A stretch of DNA of 64,000 bases, from positions 75,065,948-75,129,947 of the forward strand of contig JAVGWX010000007.1 of NCBI GenBank assembly GCA_036924085.1, in the 5' to 3' direction. The translations under genes and the position numbers were made by a program. Source of the DNA: Ariolimax columbianus. Its lineage: Eukaryota; Mollusca; Gastropoda; Stylommatophora; Arionidae. Under the pieces are notes generated by a model, which did not search any database, was not told where the DNA came from, and saw only the letters and a list, made by a program, of their open reading frames with translations. Within the stretch, counting starts at the first letter, position 1; the number at the start of each line of letters is the position of its first letter. This document shows positions 9,836-20,929 of this stretch, piece by piece.

Positions 9836-11124
9836 GAACGACACCTTTTCTGTTCTCTTACTCCGCGACAGACCGTCAACTTCATGAGTGGTAGTGGATG
9901 CCATTTTTCGAGATGACCAACGAAGGAGAATAAACTTCCACTTTGAGAGCTCACCAAATCTGACCATTTCATCTGACCGAACTAATGTAGTTTACATGTA
10001 GTGACGTGACTAGCTAGCTATCTAGTATCTCCCTTCGCTCTCTATATTCTCATTGTTTACAAGCTACACTAACTAAGGCTCGATAACTCGAAGCTCAAAG
10101 TGCATTCACAACAATGGGCCACATTGTCTGGTGGTGCCATATATTTTCGCGGACTTAAGCGTTTACGTTCTGGTGTTCATTTCCTCTGCATTACAATTAC
10201 AGCATTGTTTGCGTTTCTTTGTTTGACTTTATGATTCGTGATTTCTGCTTAAGAGAAAAAAAAATGCTTTTGAAAACAATGAATGCCTTACTGTAATCGT
10301 GTATAAATGTTTGAGATTGATTTATTATATTCCGATTCACGGTTGTTGAAATCCAGTACGGTAGCTCTCAAATGATACAGGTCTTAGGTAATGTTTGAAC
10401 ATAACCAGCCGAGCGTTAAGTCTACAGATTGCGTTTCTCAATTACCCCCAGCTAGAGCGGGAGATCAACACGCTTTGACCAAGTCTGGATAACAGAGCTG
10501 TTCGGAACAACCTTGACCTTGTGTGAGTCAGGATTTATTGTTGTTATTAATGCTGAAAATGGCGGATGACTATTGAGTGGAAGAGAGATTCGGCCAATCA
10601 AAATTAGTCATCGGATTATGTCATGATTTGATGTTCGACTAAGCGCATACTTTATTTGATCATATAATTAATTAGGAAAACTGGATGATAAAGCAAAATA
10701 ATTAAAACCGCGTAACTATAAGATTTTGAATATATAATATCCTTCCTTTGATCCCTGAGGCAGGGGGTGGGGACGATTTATTGAAGCTTCTGTGATTGTT
10801 CATATCGTACAGGGTGACCCGGAAAACATTACATTTAACCTTCCATTGGATGACCTTGGCTTCAACCTTGAATTTATGTCCAATATATTTTAAATTATGC
10901 AAGATGAACCTATAAAGAAACTAAATTGGAGTTTACAACAGAGAATATTATGTGTACATTATTTCAGACATTGCTTGAACAAGAGGGTCTGAACTGTTTC
11001 ATACTGAGGACGAAAGCAACAGTGCGCTCAGAACGCATGTGACTCGACCATGGGTTGGTTATTCAGTTGAGGTCTTATAGCACTTTGGCTGACCTCAGTG
11101 CAGAATACAATGATCGTGCATTTC
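9836..11124. other. No recognised gene
   Basis: About 1.3 kb of unique-looking, AT-rich sequence. A cagggtgacccggaaaa motif near 10810 recalls a DNA-transposon terminus, but I could not find its partner. No open frame shows a domain. Confidence 0.4.
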
Positions 11125-11905
11125 AGAAATTCCATGTCTGTGTTAATGTCATGACCAACTAAGAGAAAGCTGTGTCAAAGTCATGACCAACTAAGAGATA
11201 GCTGTGTCAATGTCATGACCAACTAAGAGATGTCTGTATCAAAGTCATGACCAACTAAGAGATAGCTGTGTCAATGTCATGACCAACTAAGAGATGTATG
11301 TGTCAAAGTCATGACCAACTAAGAGATAGCTGTGTCAATGTCATGACCAACTAAGAGATAGCTGAATCAAAGTCATGACCAACTAAGAGATAGCTGTGTC
11401 AAAGTCATGACCAACTAAGAGATAGCTGTGTCAAAGTCATGATCAACTAAGAGATAGCTGTGTCAATGTCATGACCAACTAAGAGATGTCTGTGTCAATG
11501 TCATTACCAAATAAGAGATGTCTGTGTCAATGTCATTACCAAATAAGAGATTATGTGCCCATGTCATTACCAACTAAGAGATGGCTGTGTCAATGGCATT
11601 ACCAAATAAGAGATTATGTGCCCATGTCATTACCAACTAAGAGATGTCTGTGTCAATGGCATTACCAACTAAGAGATGTCTGTGTCAATGTCATTACCAA
11701 ATAAGAGATGTCTGTGTCAATGTCATGACCAACTAAGAGATACCTATGTTTATGTCATGACCAACTTCTTACAAAACTAAGGGATGTCTGTGTCAATGTC
11801 ATGACCAACTAAGAGATACCTATGTCTATGTCATGAGCAACTTCTTACAAAACCAAGGGATGTCTGTGTCAATGTCATGACCAACTTCCTACAAAACCAA
11901 GGAAC
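11125..11905. repeat. 32-bp minisatellite
   Basis: About 20 copies of a unit of about 32 bp, atgtcatgaccaactaagag plus atagctgtgtca. The last copies (from about 11740) carry an extra cttcttacaaaac segment that lengthens the unit, showing a local change of repeat structure. Confidence 0.9.
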
Positions 11906-12184
11906 ATATAGACGGTTAATTAAAGGTTATTTTTAACATCATCCAAAGTTGAAAGTAGAAAATGACTGGTTCACACTAATTTCCATGTTTGGCTATGCAT
12001 TTTTTATCACGACTGTTTCAAAGTTTCACGGTTTTAAAATAAAAAAAGCTATTACAGTTGTGTTTTTTAATATGGAAATTTGTTCATGTCACCTTGTATG
12101 TGATGTATTGTTATTTAACTTGTTTCCAAACCAAGAAGGAAATTTATACTTGACAGACTTTACGCGTAATTTGGATTAGAGGTT
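11906..12184. other. No recognised gene
   Basis: AT-rich sequence with a 76-codon forward frame (11949-12179) lacking any recognised motif. Confidence 0.35.
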
Positions 12185-12195
12185 ATAACGGGTCT

Positions 12196-12522
12196 TCTTC
12201 TTCGTTTGTTCTCAGCCCCTTGCTACCAAGATCTGAAGGCGGCTTTGCTAGTAGCATGATGTTGTCCAGAGAATGGAATGCGTTGTGTCGTGTTTACAGC
12301 ATGACTGCGATATTTCGGTTCGACACATCCGGCTTCAGCAATTATTTTTTGAGTAGCAGGTTAGCATTTCCTCTTTCATCCCTTCTCATTAACCAGTCTG
12401 CTCTGTGGCAGCATGTAAACACTGAATCACATCGTGTAGATGGAGAAGGGTCTTGGTAGCACTGGGTCGCTGGTCCTTGACGCTAGCAGTCAGCGACTAC
12501 TACAGCTCAGCATCTTGATCCC
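12196..12522 (-). mobile_element. SINE-B with target-site duplication
   Basis: A reverse-strand SINE-B, complete from its GAA tail (cttcttcttcg on the forward strand at the left) to its 5' end (catcttgatccc at the right). It is flanked by an 11-bp direct repeat, ataacgggtct, at 12185-12195 and 12523-12533. The right-hand duplication runs straight into the 42-bp minisatellite unit (ggtctgagctg), so the SINE inserted at the edge of that array. Confidence 0.85.
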
Positions 12523-12526
12523 ATAA

Positions 12527-13190
12527 CGGGTCTGAGCTGTTCTAAGAGGTTTTCTCATTTTCGAGACCGGGGTCTGAGCTGTAGCAACAGGTTGTGTTAT
12601 CTATCTGGTCCGGGTCTGAGTTGTACCCAAATGTTGTGTTATTTATCAGGCCGGGGTCTGAGCTGTACCAAGATGTTGTCTTATCTACCAGGCCGGGGTC
12701 TGAGCTGTACCAACATATTGTTTTATCTATCTGATCGGGGTCTGAGCTGTACCAAAATGTTGTGTTATCTACCAGGCCGGGGTCTGAGCTGTACCAAGAT
12801 GTTGTCTTATCTACCAGTGTTACCTTCCAGGCCTGGGTCTGAGCTGTACTAAGAGGTTGTGTTATCTTCCAGGCCGGGGTCTAAGCTGTACCAAGAGGTT
12901 GTCTTATCTACCAGGTGGGGGTCTGAGCTATACTAAGAGGTTGTGTTATCTTCCAGGCCGGGGTCTGAGCTGTACTAAGAGGTTGTGTTATCTTCCAGGT
13001 CGGGGTCTGAGCTGCACTAAGATTTTGTGGTATCTTCCAGGCCGGGGTCTGAGCTGTACCAAGAGGTTGTCTTATCTACCAGGTAGTGGTCTGAGCTGTA
13101 CCAAGATGTTGTCTTATCTACCAGTGTTAACTTCCAGGCCGGGGTCTGAGCTGTACTAAGAGGTTGTGTTATCTTCCAGGCCGACTTGTA
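12527..13190. repeat. 42-bp minisatellite
   Basis: About 15 copies of a 42-bp unit, gtctgagctgtaccaagatg followed by ttgtcttatctaccaggccggg. Near 12810 and 13120 a variant with an inserted tgttaccttccagg or tgttaacttccagg occurs twice, which suggests duplication of a multi-unit block. The forward frame (YLPGRGLSCTKML repeats) is open because 42 is divisible by three. Confidence 0.9.
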
Positions 13191-13685
13191 TTCGTGTGTT
13201 TTCGACTCTTTCCATATACTAGTTATTGTTGTCAAAGATACTCCTATATGTGTTTCTCACTCTTTTATCACTTTTCTCTATTTCTCTAATAGCAGGTTTA
13301 CAGTAGTTCTTATTACAACCCAATCCATACTCACGAATGTGGACCTAAGTACTCATAGCCATAGTGCAAGCTAAGGCTTATAAACTGGCTCAGCATAGAG
13401 GGATGACAGTGTTAATCTCTACCCTGGTTGGTATGGCTGCTGCAACATATTCTATATCTGGATGCATGGCATGAGTGTGATCTGGGTCAGTATACTGCGC
13501 ATAACAATTTGTGTCACTCGCGATATTCAAAGAATACTAACAGAATTATTAGAGTTTTAACCGCTCTTGTTGCTGTATAAAGAACACTAGACAGGCAATG
13601 CTGCTGAAATCTTGCAGGAAGCCCGTACCAAAGCATTTGATGTGATTTTACTGTTGTCATTTCTTGAGAGGAGAACATAGTTATC
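13191..13685. other. No recognised gene
   Basis: Unique-looking spacer between two minisatellites. No supported open frame or repeat. Confidence 0.4.
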
Positions 13686-13689
13686 GTTA

Positions 13690-13955
13690 TCAGGTGAAAC
13701 ATACTGACCAACACTCCACATCATATCAGGATCAGGTGAAACATACTGACCAACACTCCACATCATATCAGGATCAGGTGAAACATACTGACCAACACAT
13801 CACCTCACATCAGGATCAGGTGAAACATACTGACCAACACTCCACATCGTATCAGGATCAGGTGAAACATACTGACCAACACATCACCTCACATCAGGAT
13901 CAGGTGAAACATATTGACCAACATCCCACTTCACATCAGGATCAGGTGAAACATA
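13690..13955. repeat. 42-bp tandem repeat, six copies
   Basis: A second, unrelated 42-bp unit built on caggtgaaacatactgacca and acactccacatcatatcaggat. Copies are nearly identical, pointing to recent expansion. Confidence 0.9.
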
Positions 13956-14261
13956 CATTCTTCCGCCCCCCCCCCCAACTCACGTCTCCATTCCTGCTTC
14001 TGCAAACAGATTGTATCACGTAGGTTTTAGCAACAAGGGGAGGGGGGGGGGGGATTGACACTGTCATCTGCATAGTGAAGTGCTTATTGAGTAGCCTCAC
14101 AATCCACTACAGCCAGAAGGACGCCCCGCATCGATATGAATGAACAGCCACTGCAACTGAACTCTTAACTTCAAACAACACAGTGTCTTGGTCAGTTTTT
14201 GTCAGCTGTGCACATCGTTCTCCAATCACTAATACGACACTTCTTCGTGTCTCACATGGTG
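13956..14261. other. Spacer with C and G homopolymers
   Basis: Contains a C run near 13965 and a G run near 14043-14054. No gene seen. Confidence 0.4.
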
Positions 14262-15049
14262 CTACTCATGTTATCTTGTTAGAGAGGCTGGCTGTAACTA
14301 TCCGGCTAGTCTAATGTTATCTTGTTAGAGAGGCTTCCTGTAACTATCTGGCTAGTCTCATGTTATCTTGTTGAAGAGGCAGGATGTAACTATCTGGTTA
14401 GTCTTATGTTATCTTGTTGGAGAGGCTGGCTGTAACTATCCGGTTAGTCTCATGTTATCCTGTTAGAGAGGCATGCTGTAAATATCCGGTTCGTCTCATG
14501 TTATCTTGTTAGAGTGGCATGCTGTAACTATCTGGTTAGTCTCATGTTATCTTGTTGGAGAGGCATCCTGTAACTATCCGGTTAGTCTCATGTTATCTTG
14601 TGGGAGAGGCAAGCTGTAACTATCCGGCTAGTCTCATGTTATCTTGTTAGAGAGGCTTCCTGTAACTATCTGGCTAGTCTCATGTTATCTTGTTGGAGAA
14701 GTTGGCTGTAACTATCCGGTTAGTCTCATGTTATCCTGTTAGAGAGGCATGCTGTAAATATCCGGTTCGTCTCATGTTATCTTGTTAGAGAGGCATGCTG
14801 TAACTATCCGGTTAGTCTCATGTTATCTTGTTGGAGAGGCATCCTGTAACTATCCGGCTAGTCTCATGTTATCTTGCTGGAGAGGTAACCTGTAACTATC
14901 TCACTAGTCTATCTTGTTGGAAAGGCATCCTGTAACTATCTGGCAAGTCAATCCTCTTCGGGAAGCATCCTGTACCTATCCGCGTAGTCTATCTTGTTGG
15001 AGGGGCATCCTGTAACTATCCGGATAGTCTCATGTTATCTTGTTAAAAA

Positions 15050-15293
15050 GCGGACTGCGTGGCATTGTGAAGGCTTCGATCCCCATCACAGCACCGGCCG
15101 TTACCTCGGAAAAGCAAACCCTTAGAAAATGCAGGAGGAAGCAGACCATTACATAAAATGCATGCTGAAGTCGAATTTACTGGGCCGACAGGCGAAAAAT
15201 AAAAACCACAGTGCAACGCACGCTGCCTTGGGGAATAGAGAAATGAGGCGAAAGCAAATAAAACAGATTAAAAAAAAAAAAATTTTAAAAAAA
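15050..15293 (+). mobile_element. SINE-A copy 3, inside satellite
   Basis: The A box is lost by a small deletion at the head (gcgtggcattgtgaagg), while the B-box core ttcgatcccc and the whole body remain. It shares aaaatgcatgctgaagtcg with copies 4 and 5. Flanks atcttgttaaaaag and atgttgttgaaacag look like a decayed target duplication. Confidence 0.85.
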
Positions 15294-17203
15294 ATGTTGT
15301 TGAAACAGCTTCCTGTAACTATCCGGCTAGTCTTATGTTATCTTGCAGGACAGATATTCTGTAACTATCTGGCTAGTCTATCTTGTTAGAGAGACATCAT
15401 TTAGCTATCCGGTTAGTCTCATGTGATCTTGCTGGAGAGGTATCCTGTAACTATCTGGCTAGTCTATCTTGTTAGAGAGGCATCCTGTAACTATCCGGTT
15501 AGTCTCATGTTATCATTGCAGGCGAGGTATTCTGTAACTATCTGGCTAGTCTATTTTGTTGGAGAGGCATTCTGTAACTATCCGGTTAGTCTCATGTTAC
15601 CTTGTTGGAGAGGTATCCTGTAACTATCCGGCTAGTCACATGTTATCTTGTTGGAGAGGCGAGCTGTAACTATCCGGCTAGTCTCATGTTATCTTGTTAG
15701 AGAGGCTTCCTGTAACTATCCGGCTGTCTCATGTTATTTTGCAGGAGAGATATTCTGTAACTATCTGGCTAGTCTATCTTGTTGAAGAGGTATCCTGTAA
15801 CTATCCGGCTAGTCTCATGTTATCTTGTTGGAGAGGCATGCTGTAACTATCCGAATAGTCTCATGCATCCTGTAACTATCCGGCTAGTCTCATGTTATAT
15901 TATTAGAGAGGCTTCCTGTAACAATCTGGCTAGTCTATCTTTTTGGAGAGGCATCCTGTAACTATCCGATTATTCTAATGGTATCTTGTTAGAGAGGCTT
16001 CCTGTAACTATCCGATTAGTCTCATCTTATTTTGTTGGAGAGGTATCCTGTAACTATCTGGCTAGTCTATCTTGTTGGAGAGGCAAGCTGTAACTATCCG
16101 GCTAGTCTCATGTTTTCTTGTTGGAGAGGCATGATGTAACTATCTGGCTAGTCTCATATTTTCTTGTTGGAGAGGCAAGCTGTAACTATCCGGCTAGTCT
16201 CATGTTTTCTTGTTGGAGAGGTTACCCTTTAACTATCTGGCTAGTCTATCTTGTTGGAGAGGCATCCTGTAACTATCCGATTAGTTTCATGTAATCTCGT
16301 TAGAGAGGCTACCTGTACCTATCCGGTTACTCTCTTGTTATCTTGTTAGAGTGGCTTCCTGTACTTATCCGGCTAGTCTCATGTTTTGTAGTTGGAAATG
16401 TTTCCTGTACCTATCCGGCTAGTCTCATGTTTTCTTGTTGGAGAGGCATGCTGTAACTATCTGTTTAGTCTCATGTTATGTTGTTAGAGTGGCATGTTGT
16501 AACTATCCTGTTAGTCTCATGTTATCTTGCAGGAGAGATATTATGTAACTATCTGGCAAGTCAATCTTGTTGGAGAGGCATCCTGTAACTATCTGGCTAG
16601 TCTCATGTTATCGTGCGGGAGAGATATTCGGTAAATATTTGGCTAGTCCATCTTGTTGGAGAGGCATCCTGTAACTATCCTGTTAGTCTCATGTTATCTT
16701 GCAGGAGAGATATTATGTAACTATCTGGCAAGTCAATCTTGTTGGAGAGGCATCCTGTAACTATCCGGCTAGTCTCATGTTATCTTGTTAGAGAGGCTTC
16801 TTGTAACTTTTAGGCGAGTCTCGTGTTATCTTGCAGGAGAGATATTCTGTAACTATCTGTCTAGTCTATCTTGTTAGAGAGGCTTCCTGTACCTATCCGG
16901 CTAGTCTCATGTTTTCTTGTTGGAGAGGCATGCTGTAACTATCCGGTTAGTCTCATGTTATATTGTTGGAAAGGCATACTGTAACTATCTGGCTAGTCTC
17001 ATGTTATCTTATTAGAGAGGCATGCTGTAACTATCCGGTTAGTCTCATGTTATATTATTAGAGAGGCATGCTGTAACTTTCCGGTTAGTCTCATGTTATC
17101 TTGTTGACGGGGCATCCTGTAACTATCTGGCTAGTATCATGTTATCTTGTTGACGGGGCATCCTGTAACTATCCGGATAGTATCATCTTATCTTGTTGAA
17201 AAG

Positions 17204-17473
17204 GAGACGGCGTGACTTAGTGGTTAAGTGGGACTGCTCACGAACCGAAGGTGCTGGGTTCGATTTCCATCAGAACACCGGCCGTTACTTCGGGGAAGCA
17301 AACCCTTAGAAAATGAAGGAGGAAGCAGACCGTTTCATAAAATGCATGCTGACGTCGGATGTACTGGGCCGACAAGCGCAAAATAAAAACTGCAGTGCAG
17401 CGCACACCGCCTTGGGGAATAGAGAAATAAGGAAATAAGGCGAACGCAAAAACAAAAACTAAAATAACAAAAA
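17204..17473 (+). mobile_element. SINE-A copy 4, inside satellite
   Basis: Full length with A-box region gacttagtggttaag and B-box region gggttcgatttcc. The flanks atcttgttgaa (left, ending near 17200) and atcttgttgaa (right, from 17474) form an 11-bp duplication within the satellite unit. Confidence 0.9.
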
Positions 17474-17787
17474 ATCTTGTTGAAGATTCATCATGTAACT
17501 TATCTGGCTAGCCTATCTTGTTGGATAGGCATCCTGTAACTATCCGGTTAGTCTCATGTTATCTTGTTAGAGAGGTATGCTGTAACTATCTGGCTAGTCT
17601 CATGTTATCTTGTTGGAGAGGTATGCTGTAACTATCTGGCTAGTCTATCATGTTGGAGAGGCATCCTGTAACTATCTGGCTAGTTTATCTTGTTGGAGGG
17701 GCATCCTGTATCTATCTGGCTAGTCTATCTTGTTGTATAGGCATTATGTAACTACCCGGATAGTCTCATGTTATCTTGTTGAAGAGG

Positions 17788-18053
17788 GGACGGCGTGGCC
17801 TAGTGGTTAAGTGGCACTGCTCACAACTCGAAAGTGCTGGGTTCGATCCCTATCACAGCACCGGTCGTTACCCCGGGGAAGCAAACCTTTAGAAAATGCA
17901 GGAGGAAGCAGACCATTACATAAAATGCATGCTGAAGTCGGATGTACTGGGCCGACAGGCGCAAAATAAAAACCGCAGTGCAACGCACACCGCCTTGTGG
18001 AATAGAGAAATAAGGCGAACGCAAACAAGCAAACAAAAAAGAAAGCAAACAAA
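17788..18053 (+). mobile_element. SINE-A copy 5, inside satellite
   Basis: The best preserved copy. The A box tggcctagtgg and the B box ggttcgatccc (17840-17850) are both intact, and the tail is rich in caaa units. A perfect 15-bp direct repeat, atcttgttgaagagg, flanks it at 17773-17787 and 18054-18068. That proves insertion into the satellite rather than satellite growth beside it. Confidence 0.95.
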
Positions 18054-18575
18054 ATCTTGTTGAAGAGGTATTCTGTAACTATCTGTCTAGTCTTATGTTA
18101 TCTTGTTAGAGAGGCTTCTTGTAACTATCCGGCTAGTCTCATGTTATTTTGCAGGTGAGGTATTCTGTAACTATCTAGCTAGTCTATCCTGTTGGAGAAG
18201 CATCCTGCAACTATCTGGCTAGTCTATCTTGTTGGAGAGACATCTTGTAACTGTCTGGCTAGTCTATCTTGTTGGAGAGGCATCTTGTAACTATCTGGCT
18301 AGTCTATCTTGCTAGAGAGGCATCCTGTAACTTTCCGGCTAGTCTTATGTTATCATTTTGGTTGGAGAGGCATTCTGTAACTATCCGGCTAGTCTCATGT
18401 TATATTGTTTTAGAGGCATCATGTAACTATACGGCTAGTCTCACGCTATCTTGTTGAAGAGGCATCCTGTAACTATCTGGCTAGTCTATCTTGTTGGAGA
18501 GGCATCCTGTAACTATCTGGCTAGTCTATCTTGTTGGAGAGGCATCCTGTAACTATCCGGCTAGTCTCGTGTATC

Positions 18576-19244
18576 GCTGTATCAACAAGTTTGATTTGTG
18601 CAGTTTTTTAACTAGCTTGGTATACTGAGGTGGAAAGAAACACGTTGGCAGTGTAGATGTTTGCAGGACATCTGGCTGTACTCCCCATGTTGTGCGAGTT
18701 ACTTTTCGAAAACTATTATTTGGGGTACTCGAAAGAAACCTCCACGTAGAGTGTATTAACACAGCAATGTTAGTCGCTGTGATACGACTTTATTGTCGGT
18801 CAATCCTTTCGCGATCAAAGTCCTTTGGGGAAGTAGAACTGCCCTTAGTATTACCACAATGCCCACGTAATCAGTTAGTATTGATGTGCTTACTTTAGGC
18901 AGACGGATATAAGTATTGTATTCTACACATGTCCACACTGTACCAGAACTTTGAGCCCAACTCATAATTTCTGTTAGCAGTGGCTCAGAACCATTCCAAG
19001 GTCGTGGAATACCCGTCCATGGAATCACAAATAATTGTCCATAGCTCTTCGACATCACTCGAGGCGAATTTGAACGTTCAGACTTGGTTCACGGACACCA
19101 AGAAGAACTCTTCGGTTTTTGTAACAAATTTGTTTTTCTACGTTGAGCGTGCTTGTTCCATTAACAACGCTCTAGTCGATTTTTAAGACGTGCTGAGAAA
19201 GCTACATAAAGATGACGTTCTCTGCTACACGTGATTCACGTAGC
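18576..19244. other. No recognised gene
   Basis: Unique-looking sequence with short open frames on both strands, the longest a reverse-strand frame of 100 codons at 18756-19058. No family motif seen. Confidence 0.4.
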
Positions 19245-19372
19245 GTTTTCCATTCATTCTAGCGCTATGTAAAATATTCACAAACCACCAATTCATTCTA
19301 GCGCTATGTGAAATATTCACAAACTACCATTCATTCTAGCGCTATGTGAAATATTCACAAACCACCATTCAG
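19245..19372. repeat. About 38-bp repeat, three copies
   Basis: Three near-identical copies of attcattctagcgctatgt plus gaaatattcacaaaccacc. Confidence 0.85.
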
Positions 19373-19640
19373 TCACAAATGTGACAGATTTCTGATGTCA
19401 CTATTCCCTTCGTTACCTCAGTCCACAGTTGAGCACATCACGTAACCACACGCCGCCTGGGATCTTGTTAGCTCCACTTTCAATCATTCCTACCACTCTC
19501 ACTCAGTTATGCTAATCATTTTCGGCAGCAACACGTCCGGTGTTTGTGGTGGGTGTCCAATAAACCCGTCAGGTTAACTGCCGCCCACACGACGCGCGTT
19601 GTTCTTCAATTATCAATTTTGTTGTATTTATCCTACTGAG
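19373..19640. other. No recognised gene
   Basis: Short spacer without supported features. Confidence 0.35.
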
Positions 19641-19654
19641 CAGTGCTTCTCAAC

Positions 19655-20050
19655 TTTTTTCCATCCCGTGGGCCCACTTCCGACATTGTTTTCATCCTGT
19701 GGTCCCCTTTCCGACATTATTTCCATCCTGTGGGCCCCCTTCCGACATTGTTTTCATCCTGTGGGCCCCCTTCCGACATTGTTTTCATCCTGTAGGCCCC
19801 CTTCCGACATTGTTTTCATCCTGTAGGCCCCCTTCCGACATTGTTTCGATCATGTGGGCCCCCTTACGACATTGTTTCCATCCTGTGGGCCCCCTTCCGA
19901 CATTGTTTCTATCCCGTGGGCCACCTTCCGACATTGCTTCAATCTTGTGGTCCCCCTTCCGACCTTGTTTCGTTCATTTGGGCCTCTTCTGACCTTGTTT
20001 TCTTCCTGTGGGCTCCCTTTTTATATTATTTCCATCCCGTGGACCCCCTA
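19655..20050. repeat. 31-bp minisatellite
   Basis: About 12 copies of a unit such as cttccgacattgttttcatc plus ctgtgggcccc. Divergence rises towards the right edge. It begins within the possible hAT left end. Confidence 0.9.
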
Positions 20051-20589
20051 GTCCTACCGATTGGAAGGTAGCTGTGTAAATGTGTTTTTTTAAAGAAAAT
20101 AGATCATGTTTTATTTATAATTTATATAATTTATTCAAAATACAGTTACATACAAATGTATACTCTACTCATTTCTCGATCAATTTAACACTTGTGTTTG
20201 CTGACCTGAAACAAGTTTCTTGATATCCGGTTCTAGATAGGGATAATCAAAGATCACTTCTGCCCATTATGTTAAGGCGATTCTGCGTTAGGTTGAGTAA
20301 ATAATTCACACGACTAGCATTTGATTCTACCTTTCACGAAGTACGACATTCCACACACACACAAAAAACAATGTTACTTAATCATAAAGCTGTGGTAACG
20401 TTTTAGATATTGCACTCGTTGTACAACAACAATATTGGTCTTCACTGAAAGTTTCTTTGGCTGCCATCTCGCATAGTAGAAAAACATAAACTTTAGGGGC
20501 ATTCACACCAAATAGAGAAGGAAAAGGAAGTGACGTTTCAGAAGATTGTGCGCGGCGATCCATTCGGTGGGAAGCAAGGTCACTTTACT

Positions 20590-20755
20590 TCTGCTTTCTT
20601 TTCTCGGTCACTTCCCTGTTTTCTTCGCTTCTCAGTTTTCCTCACTTCCCTGTTTTCTTCACTTCTCACTTCCCTGTTTTCTTCACTTCTCCCATCCCTG
20701 TTTTCTTCACTTCTCACTTCCCTGGTTCCTTTACTTTTCACTTCCCTCTGTGATT
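20590..20755. repeat. 24-bp pyrimidine-rich repeat
   Basis: Roughly seven copies of ttttcttcacttctcacttc plus cctg with substitutions. Confidence 0.8.
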
Positions 20756-20929
20756 TTCTAGTCTCGTGCTGTAGCCACTCATAAACGCGATTATCACCTA
20801 GGCCCTCCTGGAATACCCTGGTGCCACAAAGGGGTCCAAATGGCCTCCCTTTGAGAAGTGATGCTCTAAAAGGCAAAAACATGCCTCAAGTCTAAGCGAC
20901 CATTTGCATAAATTACAAGAATATATATA

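Larger units (their letters stand above)
14262..18575. repeat. 46/40-bp satellite array
   Basis: About 3.5 kb of satellite, interrupted by three SINE-A copies. The long unit is about 46 bp: catgttatcttgttagagag, then gcatcctgtaactatccg, then gctagtct. A short variant of about 40 bp lacks catgtt at the boundary. Both types are interspersed. Variation at ccggctag/ccggttag/ctggctag marks subfamilies. The interruptions are at 15050-15293, 17204-17473 and 17788-18053, all at the same point of the unit. Confidence 0.95.
19641..20853. mobile_element. Possible non-autonomous hAT element
   Basis: The left end cagtgcttctcaactttt resembles a common hAT terminal repeat. The right end at 20840-20853 (tttgagaagtgatg) is its approximate inverse. 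The interior holds two minisatellites and no transposase that I recognise. I found no 8-bp target duplication (ctactgag at the left versus ctctaaaa at the right), so this call is tentative. Confidence 0.35.

Noticed and set aside
10805..10900. DNA-transposon end at cagggtgacccggaaaa
   Set aside because: No matching inverted end within the next 1-2 kb that I could find.
17788..17862. A real tRNA gene at the SINE-A head
   Set aside because: Pol III boxes are intact but the stems do not pair as a cloverleaf, and the sequence continues into a shared SINE body with an A-rich tail.
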